From contig OW804094.1 in assembly GCA_942159475.1 (NCBI GenBank), positions 55,920,966 through 55,984,965 on the forward strand: 64,000 nt of DNA, in the 5' to 3' direction. A model generated the notes under the pieces. The model ran no database searches and was not told the origin of the DNA. It saw only the letters and a program-made list of their open reading frames with translations. Of the stretch, positions 51,079-61,550 are shown in pieces. Numbering within the stretch: position 1 is the first letter of the stretch; each line of letters opens with the position of its first letter. The position numbers were made by a program, and so were the translations under genes. The stretch comes from Sthenelais limicola. Lineage: Eukaryota; Annelida; Polychaeta; Phyllodocida; Sigalionidae.

Positions 51079-51635
51079 GTGAGTTAGTGCGCGTGTAGAT
51101 GTTGCTTGTGTTTGATTCAGATATTTAACTTAGGGGCCATCCACAAATGACGTCATGCCCTAGGGGGGGAGGGGGGGTTGAGTTTTTATGACAAGGTATG
51201 ACAATGGGGGGAGGGGGGGTCAACTCATGTATGACATCATGTTTTTATATTTTTTCAATCAAAAGAGTACCGTAATGGGGAAACTTGTGCTCTAAGGAAA
51301 ATTCATTTGAAATACACCTTAGAATAGAAGATTGCTGGACGCATGCTTCTATGACCTCTATATCTAGATATATCCAGATCGTTTCGGTTTTCTTGAAAAT
51401 CAAACTTCAACAATGGCACCATGTGAAAACATCCCTGATGGATATTGTGTTTTTTTCTATAATAATTTAAATAATGTATTGGCCTGAAACTGAACTTTTT
51501 AAAAAAAATGAATAGAAGCAGGTGTAATGTAACTTGAGTGGTAGCCTTACACTGCATTTATTAAATAAATAATAAATAACAAAATCTCTAGCAGCATTCA
51601 TTTCTACACATTCATTTCCTCCTTGGTGTTTGAGG

Positions 51636-52395
51636 TCATGCAATCTTGTCCTGATATAGACCCATGCATTCTATACATAGGTAGCAATACAATGACTGGG
51701 TCCACACCCTTTGCCCCACCAGTCCCAACGCCATGGATGGTATTTCCATGTCCTTAAGATCGTTCTTGAGATAGTTGACACTAGGTACTGTAACAATCAA
51801 GTCGAGTAGTGTGTACACATCACCTCTTAAACTTTTAAAGTGAAGGGTAGGCAAGTTAAGTTCCCTTATGTATATATGTAAGGACTTTGTCACTCTCCTT
51901 TGAAGGTTCTCCAGGTTCCAGACTGGTGCACAATGTTCTAAGTGTGGCCTGATCAGCCCTTTGAAAAAGTTGCTGGAATTACCTGTCTCCCGGTCCTTCT
52001 GATTATGCCCATAATCCTGTTAAATTTGGCTGCATGAGCATTTACCTCTTCCATAAATTTCAGATGGTTATCAACGAAGCACCTAGATCTTTTTCCATGG
52101 TGATTTCCTCTAGTACTCTCATGTTCCCGCTCACAATGGTGTAAGCCTAGCACAAGGATGAGTTTCCCAGATGCATGACATTTGGCACTCAATCGCTCCA
52201 TTCATGGATTTTTGTTGAAACATTTTTTATTGAGGCAGAGATTCTGAATTACATTACTTTATAAAGCATAGTGTTGTTAGTGAACAGGTAGATGGGGTAC
52301 TTGGTCCAGGAGCCAAGGTCAATAATATATATTATGAAGAGAAGTGGTCATGAAACTGACCCTTTTGGGACTACACTGACTTTATCTTGTGTAAA
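51636..52395 (-). pseudogene. Decayed LINE reverse transcriptase inside the Harbinger-like element
   Basis: On the minus strand, from about 52390: degenerate KGSVS.PLLFIIYI and DLGSWTKYPIYLF (RT block B and the region before YADD). At about 52090-51953 comes a VDNHLKFMEEVNAHAAKFNR..GIIRRT stretch, then LIRPHLEHCAPVWN, then LNLPTLHFKSLRGDVYTLL. This order is the typical RT thumb/C-terminus of CR1/Rex-like LINEs. Multiple frameshifts and stops; the YADD box itself is lost. Confidence 0.7.
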
Positions 52396-53040
52396 AGCCT
52401 TTGATGTGGTATGTTCCATTTCTACAGCCTAAACTATAGCCTCCATATCTTCACACAATATGCAAGTCAGGTTTTTTTAAAGGGTTTGGGTATTATACCA
52501 CTGCCAAACCATTGGGGCGCCCTGTAACAGCCTAAGAATCAAGGGGGTTTCCTGATGGCAACTAGTGCCACCATCTGGTCACATTTTGTCCAGCCCTAGT
52601 GATTAATAGGCCATTTCATATATTCAGTGAGTGCATGTTTAATCTCTGTGCATATGTGCAACTCATTAGACCAACATACATCAGTGGGTAGAAAACTAAT
52701 CTTAACATAGTGGTCGATAATCTTGCCTTATTTGTTGGACACAAAGCAAAATTTATTGCTGGTATAAGTTGGCAAAGTTTGACACCTATAGTGAAAGTAT
52801 CAGAGCCCAGGAAAAGGGCCAGCCTTGACACCAGGCTAGGATTGAGGTCACCATAGTTGCTGTGGTACTAAATGAATTTGTGAAGTAGCCTATTCAAGTT
52901 CAGGGGCTTAGTTTTTTAATATGGAGATTTCAATGTTGTGGATCATAGTTCTAATAATGGGGTCTGCACATTTTATTGAAATGTTATACCTAATTGATTA
53001 TGAGCTTTTTTAAAAGGGGGGAGTTGGGTTGTGGGGTATG

Positions 53041-53130
53041 GGGGGGGGGGGGTGCTGCAAACATGACGTCATTTTTTATCATTTTTAAGGGGGGGTCTGG
53101 CGCAGTGTGACAAAACATGACATGGGGGGA
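53041..53130. repeat. Poly-G-rich subterminal tract
   Basis: Runs of 12 G at 53041 and shorter G-runs to 53130 in the right subterminal part of the Harbinger-like element. Confidence 0.8.
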
Positions 53131-53262
53131 GGGGGGGGGTAAAAAATGGCCGAAAAAAGCATGACGTCATTTGTGGATGGCCCCTTAGTAATTTTACCTT
53201 ATAGCCATTCCGAGGTCTTGCTCACTTTCAATTCATCTATATATCTTTCTCTTTTTGTACAT

Positions 53263-53643
53263 TTTTTCTTCTTCTTCTTCTTCTTCCTCCTCCTCCTCCT
53301 CCTCCTCCTCCTCCTCCTCCTCCTCCTCCTCCTCCTCCTCCTCCTCCTCCTCCTCCTCCTCCTCCTCCTCCTCCTCCTCCTCCTCCTCCTCCTCCTCCTC
53401 CTCCTCCTCCTCCTCCTCCTCCTCCTCCTCCTCCTCCTCCTCCTCCTCCTCCTCCTCCTCCTCCTCCTCCTCCTCCTCCTCCTCCTCCTCCTCCTCCTCC
53501 TCCTCCTCCTCCTCCTCCTCCTCCTCCTCCTCCTCCTCCTCCTCCTCCTCCTCCTCCTCCTCCTCCTCCTCCTCCTCCTCCTCCTCCTCCTCCTCCTCCT
53601 CCTCCTCCTCCTCCTCCTCCTCCTCCTCCTCCTCCTCCTCCTC

Positions 53644-53676
<33 letters not shown>

Positions 53677-53683
53677 TCCTCCT
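53263..53683. repeat. Long CTT/CCT trinucleotide microsatellite
   Basis: About seven CTT units are followed by roughly 128 nearly uninterrupted CCT units and a C-run at 53667. That makes over 400 bp of polypyrimidine on the plus strand. All long ORFs here (poly-Leu, poly-Ser, poly-Arg, poly-Glu, poly-Gly) are translations of the repeat. Mirror symmetry makes intramolecular triplex formation likely. Confidence 0.98.
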
Positions 53684-55209
53684 GAGTCCTTCTCTCTGTC
53701 TCTGTCTCTCTCCTTTTCTGTCTTTCTCCATCGCCCTCCGTCTCTCTGTCCATGTCTCTCTGGCTCTCCCCTCCCTTTACATTTCACCCACACTGCGTCT
53801 CTCTTCGTTTCCTTCTCCTCTTCCCCCTTCATCCAATGCACACTCTCTTTACTCCGTATCCCCCTTATATTCAACTCAGTGACTCTGCCCATTGGATGGC
53901 AAGTTGGAAGTTAGTATAGGGGGCCCATTGACCCGCACAACCGCGTACCGTTACTGTGTTTTCCTAGACTTTTTGCATCGCCCAACTTTCACTCTTGTCA
54001 GGAGAACGAGGCGCATTTTGTAAACATTGGCCTGAACTTGGATACCACTTGGAAAAGGGGTTACTTAGGCTCACAGCTCTATTGCGAGCATTGGACGCCT
54101 CATAGACTGAGAGAATCTGCTCGCTGGCGACTGCTACATTTCAATCGTCTCCACGTGGCTATTCCTTTACCTGCCACTTACTTTCTTTGATCCCTAACTT
54201 CAAGATTCGAAGGAATTTCTTCAGAGCTCTTTCTGGGTGAAAACAGCAAGATAGCTTCACCTCCTGGACTCTTCTTGTGGATACTTGAAAACTCTTTTGT
54301 TGGAAAATTATCGTTTATGTGCACATGGTGCAACCGAGTGCAACACAATCTACTGCTCACTCACTCACTCGTTTAGGCAGTTACCATTATTTTGTTGGAA
54401 AGACCCATGAAGGATGTGAATTATTAGACGTAGGAACTGTTGGCCACTGGTTGTATACATGCACATATATGGGTCACATGTGAAAACATAACATTGATAA
54501 GCGGAACTGTGTGGATAACTAAGATGTTCGCAGCCTCAAGCGGGGACAGGTCCTCCTGTGTTGGGGGGCCTGTGGAGGGGTACAGGAAAATGGAGCTTGT
54601 GAGTCACACCGTTTTTTTTATTTGTGTTTCTTGCATTGGGTATAAATGAATCAACTTATCACTTTCACTTGTGGGAGCAGACCCAGATTGAACGTGTGCC
54701 TCTAGCCTGGCTTTGGGATCTTGCCCGCCATGATGATATATTCAGGGCTTGATTTCTAGATCAAGATTGATTCTTCCACTAAATGATAAAGTTCAATTTA
54801 AGACAATTCTCTTGTTTCGCTTCACTGAAGTCTCAACATCACTTTCAATATTCTACTTCTGTTACCCTTACAGTTTTCAATACCATTTTTGCCTTGGATT
54901 TGGAGGTGTGTGTACAGTATACATGTGTAATGTATGCACTATGGTTCGCACCCTCCTGGGCACTCCTATACATAGTGTAGCACAGGTATTCGTATTTAAA
55001 TGTTGAATTCTTATCTAAATGTTGATCTCTTATATCTATGTTTTTGTGTACATGAGAGTATCGGGTCTCAATTCAAATATTCTTTATTGTCAGATCTTTA
55101 CAAACAATGGTTGGTCATATCTGGCGTGCCAGCTCTTCCAATGAATGTCTACCGAAATTGTTGCGCAAATAATCTAAACTTCTTTTGAAAAAAATAAATA
55201 AATAGCTGT
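53684..55209. other. Non-coding stretch; CT-rich at its start
   Basis: CTCTGTCTCTC-rich to about 53770. A 75-codon frame without an ATG at about 53956-54190 has no recognisable domain. Nothing else is supported. Confidence 0.4.
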
Positions 55210-55410
55210 GTGATACAGCGATCTGGATTACCAGCGGTGGCTGCTAGTTGGCACCACCGCAGTCCTCCAGGGGGCATACCCAACCAGGACTTCATGGATC
55301 CAGAGGAGGATGCTGATCCACATGCTCCACAGGTCCAGGAGTGGAGCCACAGACACCTGGATACACCAGGACCACGTCTTGACCCTCCGGACGAAGGGAC
55401 AGGACCATGA
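55210..55410 (+). other. Unrecognised GC-richer ORF (66 codons)
   Basis: The acidic, Pro-rich frame (DPEEDADPHAPQVQEW) has higher GC than its surroundings and ends at TGA 55408. It could be a terminal exon or a repeat fragment. No homologue is recognised and the upstream AG has a weak pyrimidine tract. Confidence 0.2.
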
Positions 55411-56940
55411 CTAATCTCGTCTGCTACTGGTTCCTGTACAAGACCCTGATAACCCAGCAGCTACCAGTAATCCCTCTTGCTGTACAGCAAAGGGTGATCT
55501 CTCTCGCTATCACTCTGTGGACTAACACTCCCAGAATAATGAGAGCAATGTACTCGTCGATATCCCATATGCAATAAATCTAAACCAATTACTACCAAAC
55601 ATCACCAACTGCCTCTATTTGTATCAATTTTGTCTAGATATCTTTGCGGGAACGTCCACATGTGTGCTGGGAATTTACTGTCACTGCAGTATCAATTACA
55701 TATATATTTCTTTTATTCAACTGACCTGTAGTTCTTATAAATATGGCGATGTTACGATTAATGATCTGATTCCCTATGTCTGCCGTGAAATTTTATTCAG
55801 ACATTGGTGGATCTCCTCTTACCGATCTCTAGGTCAAGTTGTCGTCCTTTATCTGTATTGCTTGTATCTGTTTAGGATGTTCTCAGAAGTCCCCTAGTAC
55901 GTATTTTCATAGAGGTATTTTGATCTCAATTCTGGAAGAGGACAGTATGAGGGGAATATTTTCCGAATGGATTAGCGCAGCATTCGAACGGCTGATTAAA
56001 TCCTGGCTTTGGGGTAGTATGCCTGGTGTTGATGGTTACTTTCTATAGGTCAGAACCCCAAAGGTAATCATTATCTCAAGATTTAAACCGTTAAGTATGT
56101 ATTGCCATCAGTACCTTTCAGAAAACTTCAAGTCACCGAGTAGTCATTAAAATATCCAAGGACTTTGATATGCCATTCATTTGTATGTCTAGTCTAAAGC
56201 ATGCTTCGTTCCTCCTATTTTAAGATGGGATGAATAATGTCTTTTGCTTGAGAACCTCTTAGGGTATATATATATTGATGAACTGTTTTATCTTCTTAGA
56301 GTAAATTCCAAACTGACACCAATACCGCTCTATGCATCAACCACTTAGTTTGATATCGTCCGTTAGAAAGCAGATCAAACAAAAGATTTAATCAAATTGG
56401 ATTTGAAGGTGTTATGTTTTAGTGTGGAGATTTGTAAATCATGCAGGTGGAATGTGATTTCTGCGAGCTTCGCTCACTTACTCTTCTCTCAGCTGGTTCT
56501 GATAAGGAAAAGCCAGACTTGCGAGTCCCTTGAAGATATTTGGAAGTGGTCTGAACTTTGTCCTAAGCGCATGAGTTATAGGTAATAGGTTAGAACTCTG
56601 AGCGCCTAGCTTGTTCTACCCGACGTTGCTTACCGGATACGCACAAACCTCATGTGGAAATTTGGACAGGTAATGTAACAAAAAGACCTTTTTCCATGAA
56701 ACGTGGCAATATGATGTTTGCCTGGCATTTTTGAATGTTAAGACACATTCCAAATGTGTCAAAAGTGCAGTATGAATATTGTCGAGATAAAAACATCCGC
56801 TTCTTCAAGATCTGAAAAAATTATGTAAAAAAATATAGGAGTTTCTAACTTATCATCACTAGCTACCGTAAATGATCTAATTGAAGCCTTGGGTGTTACG
56901 GGTAATGGGGAATACAGTAGCAGGATCTTGATTCATGTCA
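55411..56940. other. Non-coding stretch with one weak exon candidate
   Basis: 56493-56581 is bounded by TTACTCTTCTCTCAG and GTAATA and is open in one frame (LVLIRKSQTCESLEDIWKW). It is unsupported otherwise. Confidence 0.25.
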
Positions 56941-56941
56941 A

Positions 56942-57261
56942 ATATACATAGATTTCACATGACGTCACCCGGGTGGCTGGGTAACCCTACTAGCCGCCAT
57001 TGCTGGGGTCAACGCTTTCGTTGCGTCTATGGCGTGGTTATCAAAATAAAGCTGATAAACTTCACAATGGTGGATACTTGAGTAATACGACACTAAAGGA
57101 AGATAATCTAACCTATCAAGAAGGGTTTGTTTAGGCACATTACAACTGGTAACGGTTAAAACAGCCAGAAAACGGTATTTTTAAGCAACGCAGCATACAT
57201 AGACTTCTAACGAGCCCCGGCAATGGCGACGGCCATGACGTCAGTGGAATCTATGTATACT
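56942..57261. mobile_element. 320-bp MITE with long imperfect inverted repeats
   Basis: TATACATAGATTTCACATGA on the left matches the complement of TCAGTGGAATCTATGTATA on the right. Similarity continues inward through TGACGTCA and GCCGCCATTGC/GTCGCCATTGC for about 60 bases. There is no coding capacity. Confidence 0.65.
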
Positions 57262-57291
57262 ATGAGTCGTATTACTATAGTAACCAGTTTA

Positions 57292-57456
57292 GGGATCATC
57301 CATAAATTACGTAACACTCGAGGGGATGGGGGGGGGGGGTGTCCGACCATGCGTTACGGTCCCATAGGTATAACATTGCTTACAAACTCCAGGGGGTGGG
57401 GTGGGGGGGTCTAAATTTTGAGGCAAAAAAGCGTTACATAATTTATGGACAGCCCC
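57292..57456. mobile_element. 165-bp PIF/Harbinger-like MITE with TTA duplication
   Basis: GGGATCATCCATAAATTACG and the complement of the right end (GGGGCTGTCCATAAATTATG) are inverted repeats, flanked by TTA on both sides. G-runs are subterminal, as in the 2-kb relative at 51133-53184. Confidence 0.7.
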
Positions 57457-57566
57457 TTACCTCACGTATCTCATTCCTTGATATGTTTATTGTGTCAATA
57501 ATTCACACTGAAGTTATACAGAACTAAGAATAACTATATGTTATCATATTGCAAGTAATTAAATGA

Positions 57567-57600
57567 CCTGAAGAAGGGCAAACCAGCCCGAAAGCTTGTG
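57567..57600 (+). ncRNA. Hammerhead-like motif remnant
   Basis: CTGAAGA, then a GGGC/GCCC stem with a 6-base loop, then GAAAGCTTG. It differs from the hammerhead core at one key base (CTGATGA expected). It probably belongs to the 3' end of a decayed retroelement, followed by AATAAAA at 57601. Confidence 0.35.
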
Positions 57601-57609
57601 GAATAAAAT

Positions 57610-60600
57610 CATTAAAACCATAACACAAGGGTTTTATTTCCAACCTCACATCAAGTTCAACTACCAATAACCACCGGACCCCTTGGTATAAATACGATAT
57701 TTACCCACCTCGATACAGTAATTAAATCAATTTTTGTTCTGATTCGTGGAGCAAATGCGGTGGTCAACCACTTTGCAATAGCTACTAGTGACCCTGCTGA
57801 GTTTCTCTGATTAATTATTGAAGTCATTTATGTTTATAGTAAATTGATATTAAAATGTTTTATATGAGCCTAGAATAAATCTGGGCGGGTTTGTCACCTG
57901 GATACCCTTGGGGCGCGGACCCTGGATGAAATTTCGGTGCATGGTAGGTTCCCCGGGAGTACTATTTCATAGCATGTCATAACATGGCATGGCTTGTCTA
58001 AATTTATAGAAGCCACATACACTAAATGTATTCGGATGCGGGATCAATTAACGCGTTCATTCCATAGTCTGGTATGTTTTTCCGCGGGAGATCTCAGGAT
58101 ATAAAAATAGAATTTGTAGAAATTAATTGCTTGTATATCTTTTATGCAAAAGGGTGTGTTGGGAGACCTGGAAAATTGACTATGATATGATTTTGATACA
58201 AAAAAAACACTTGCAGTGTAAATTAAGTTTTAATCTTTCTCCGAATCGAAATTGGGAAATGTCCCGGTTTGTAAATTTCTGGTATTAGTTGGTTCGGCAA
58301 TGTATATCTCTTCGCCCGGTCGCACTGAAATAACTCTGAATTATCACCTCTGCAGTCTGTTGTCAGGAGATCCGCGTGGCTTCCTTATGTTGTTGCATAT
58401 CTGTCACCTGGAAATGAAAACAGAATATCTGAAAAGGTCTTCCTTTCATCTCATACTAGAGTTTGTTTAAAATCATTTAACCTTTGTGTTAGTTATTTTG
58501 TATGTCAATTTTTGTTCTAAGAACTGTCTGGTAAAAGGTTGCTACCACTAAAGAAATCATTTAACGTGTATATTTTCCCCCTCCGGGAGTTTATAGTAGC
58601 AATACATTGTGATCAATTCCGGAAATAATGCACGATCATATACTCCAATTACGTGAAATATTTTCTCACTTTAAGTATTGAATGCAATGAATATAATTAG
58701 TAGAATCTACTAACCCCACTACGTTCGGTGACGTAGATTCGTGGTTATTGGAGGAGACAGCCGCTAGTGGTGTACATGAGATGGGACAATAACGCCTGAA
58801 AAGAAATTGAAAAGCTCATGGAATAAACTGCCACAGATACAAATAATATCTATACTGCACCTTTAATCAGTCATGAGTTCTGCGCTCATTGATGAGTATT
58901 TATGTTATATTTTTCTGACTAAATTCCTGAGTTCGATTGCTGTTTTCCTCTTATCGTAAATATCTTTCTCCTGGAGAGGCATTCCATTTCCCTGATAGCA
59001 ACTATACTTGTTCCCATAGTTGGTTTAGTTCCTCCAGAATCCCCCAGATAGAATGTCTACAGCATATACTACATCTTGTTTGCTGAACACCTTTCGTCAG
59101 GCGGAGTCCTTTGGTAGATTATTTCCTTTTTTCCATAACATATAAATGGAATGTATTTCTATGGTTCCATTTTTTCATGTTGTAGCAAGTAATAAAGGCT
59201 TGCATGTATCAAGGTCTTCCTGAAATATATACACACAATGTACCTTGCTTGGGGAAAAAGGGTGTTGTAGACAGACTCCTATTACGTTCTTGTAATATAC
59301 TTAGTCCTAAATAAGGTAGAAAGACCAGCGTTATGAACAACACCGAGAATTATTATCCCATAAACAAAGCCTATAGGTCCACATCTCTAGGCAGGGACCT
59401 GGGCTACTTTTGCTTACTCTGTATGTAGACACTAAAGATATAAAGATAGTGCTTAGGATGCAGCTAAGGATTATATATGGGACACCTTTGTCCCTAACCA
59501 TGTTATCTGTAGATCATGCATCTATTAATGAGGCTTTCCAGTCCCAATATCTGCCTCATTATCCTGGGGCTTTATTCCTTCTCAGCCAAAGCATTGCGCT
59601 CATGATGCTTTTCCAAGGAGAAAGGAACACTTTATTTGCTAATTAATAGCTATTAATGCTTTCTGTAAAACCACAAACAAATTGTAATATTTATGCCATA
59701 TTTTGAAACATTTATGTCACACTTTGATATTTTCCTCGATCCTTCTTACTGAGAAGATCTCTGTAGGGAGGAGAGGCGGGGTTTGTTTGTTGTTAGGAAG
59801 GCTTTACTCCATCGGCCTGTGATAAATGTGTGGTCTAGAAAGTATCCGCGCGAGAATTTGTGTTGTGTAGGTGTGTTGTGTAGGCGTACGGTAACTGCTT
59901 GGCTGGTTAGTTTAGTAGAATATTTTCCGGCCGCTGTATTTGTTATATCGTTGGTAATAATCAAAGCTTTTAAAATTATGGTTTCGGTGACTGCAGAGCC
60001 GGGGGACCCGGCTCAACTTGGCCACTGGGAACGAGTTGACTCGGTGTTTTGCCGAAGTCTGCAGGCGTCTGGCTCCGCTATCAGACCCTGCAGACAATGA
60101 TCTTTAGCAGAAGAATCGATATTTCGTTACCTTTTTAATGGAATAATCGCAGAGTTTCTACATGGAATGTGACAGCAATACATGCACGTGATAATCCTAG
60201 GCTAGTTGTTTGTTGTTAGTTGCAAAGACGGAAGTGTCTGACCGGAAGGAGCGTGCTCAATACACTATGAGAAGCCTTACGTATCATTTCCCATACATTT
60301 CAGTCATGTGGCCCAACTTTCACGGTCAGTCGATCGGCCGATATGCAGTCCCCATTCACGCTAGTGTTAACGTAAGTTTACACCAAGATTGTAATTTATC
60401 TGTGCGCATTTCGGTTAAATCGACTTTACTAATAGCTAGGTGTATTAATATGCTGGCGATTCATTGTAGTGGATGCCTAAGTTTGTAGGAAAATAAGTGC
60501 GAGAAACCTTTTGCAGACCCAGGGGCCCATCTCTTATAATCGTTGTACAGTTATGGCGTGGCGTTCGCAATGTTTAGGTGAATAGCATTTGCTTATTGAA

Positions 60601-60919
60601 ATAAGCGTTTTGCCACCGTTCGTCGAGTTGATATAGTTTTGGTCAGAGTTATGACAAGCATAAAGTTGGCAGCCCAAGGATAAGCATGGGCCAAACACAC
60701 TGGAGAAGGCCAAGGTCAAGTCTAGGTAGACCCAGTACTCCTGACCTTCCATCAAAGCACAGGAAATATTAATATGTTTTATAATGTACAGATGGGACCA
60801 AGAAAAGTGCTCGCTAGTTACATTTTAAGCTCTCGTCAAGTTCAGTTTGGTTTTAAAGTGGAAATGTGGCATCCAGAAATTTTACCCGCGAGTATTTTTG
60901 GGTGGTGTTACTTACTGAT
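57610..60919. other. Non-coding stretch; nothing recognised
   Basis: The ORF at 59783-60100 (105 codons) has a GC-rich end and a hydrophobic middle but no recognised domain. Other ORFs look like chance. Confidence 0.35.
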
Positions 60920-61550
60920 TTTGTGTCTGTTTTTGGGCGTTGGGGTTTGTTATTTTGACGGAAATAGAACCCATCCACCTACCCACCACGAAAATAGAAC
61001 CCATCCACCCACCCACCCTGTCTCTACCCCTCCTACCTACAATATCCATTTGATTTAGTGTTAATAAAGCCTAGTCACCACATGGTGGTGACTAGGCTTC
61101 ACAAGCCATCCTCCACAAGCCACCCTATAAATAGGCCTACTGTGAGTGACCATGCCTCAGTGAGCGTGGGTGTTATGTAATGGTGGCAGTGACCAGTATT
61201 GAAGCTATGTAAACGCAGTGCATGTGTACTAGAGGGGAGGAGGTCCGAAAGGGCTAGCTGGGACTCAGAACAAATTGGGTGCCACTTTTTATATTTAAAA
61301 TTGCTACTTTCCTGTACCATATTATACATAAGTCGTCCCCTGAAAAGGCCTCATGAGGAACAAAACTTGCCATTCAGACGATGTAATGGTACCCATTTAG
61401 ATGGGAAAACATAAAAAACAGGTCCATGGCTGGGAGTTCTGTATAACTGAGAAGACCAGGGGTATTTGAGCAACGTAAGGAAGTTTAAAGGTGGTTTAAA
61501 TCCGCCCTGTAGGGGGCGGGTCGGTTGCGCAAAGTCCAGTGTAACATGGG
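60920..61550. repeat. Third diverged copy of the 0.53-kb repeat family
   Basis: Shares TGTCTGTTTTTGG, GAAGCTATGTAAACG, and GGGGGCGGGTCGGTTG in the same order as the units at 48968-50035. It includes a 27-bp tandem GAAAATAGAACCCATCCACC duplication (60959-61016) and a hairpin at 61070. Confidence 0.55.
61070..61100. repeat. 14-bp perfect hairpin
   Basis: AGCCTAGTCACCAC, a 3-base loop ATG, then GTGGTGACTAGGCT. Confidence 0.85.

Larger units (their letters stand above)
51133..53184. mobile_element. PIF/Harbinger-like element, 26-bp perfect ends, TTA duplication
   Basis: GGGGCCATCCACAAATGACG at the left and CGTCATTTGTGGATGGCCCC at the right are exact inverted repeats (26 bp in all), each flanked by TTA. 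A TTA/TAA duplication with G-rich ends is characteristic of PIF/Harbinger elements. There is no transposase. Subterminal GGGGGG and ATGACGTCAT words recur near both ends. A decayed LINE RT on the minus strand sits inside. A 165-bp relative lies at 57292-57456. Confidence 0.7.

Noticed and set aside
53146..53914. Long ORFs of poly-Leu, poly-Ser, poly-Arg, poly-Glu and poly-Gly
   Set aside because: All are frame-by-frame translations of the CCT/GGA microsatellite; no unique coding sequence supports a gene.
59783..60100. 105-codon ORF with a hydrophobic middle
   Set aside because: No splice context, no signal peptide at its start and no known domain; kept only as a note.
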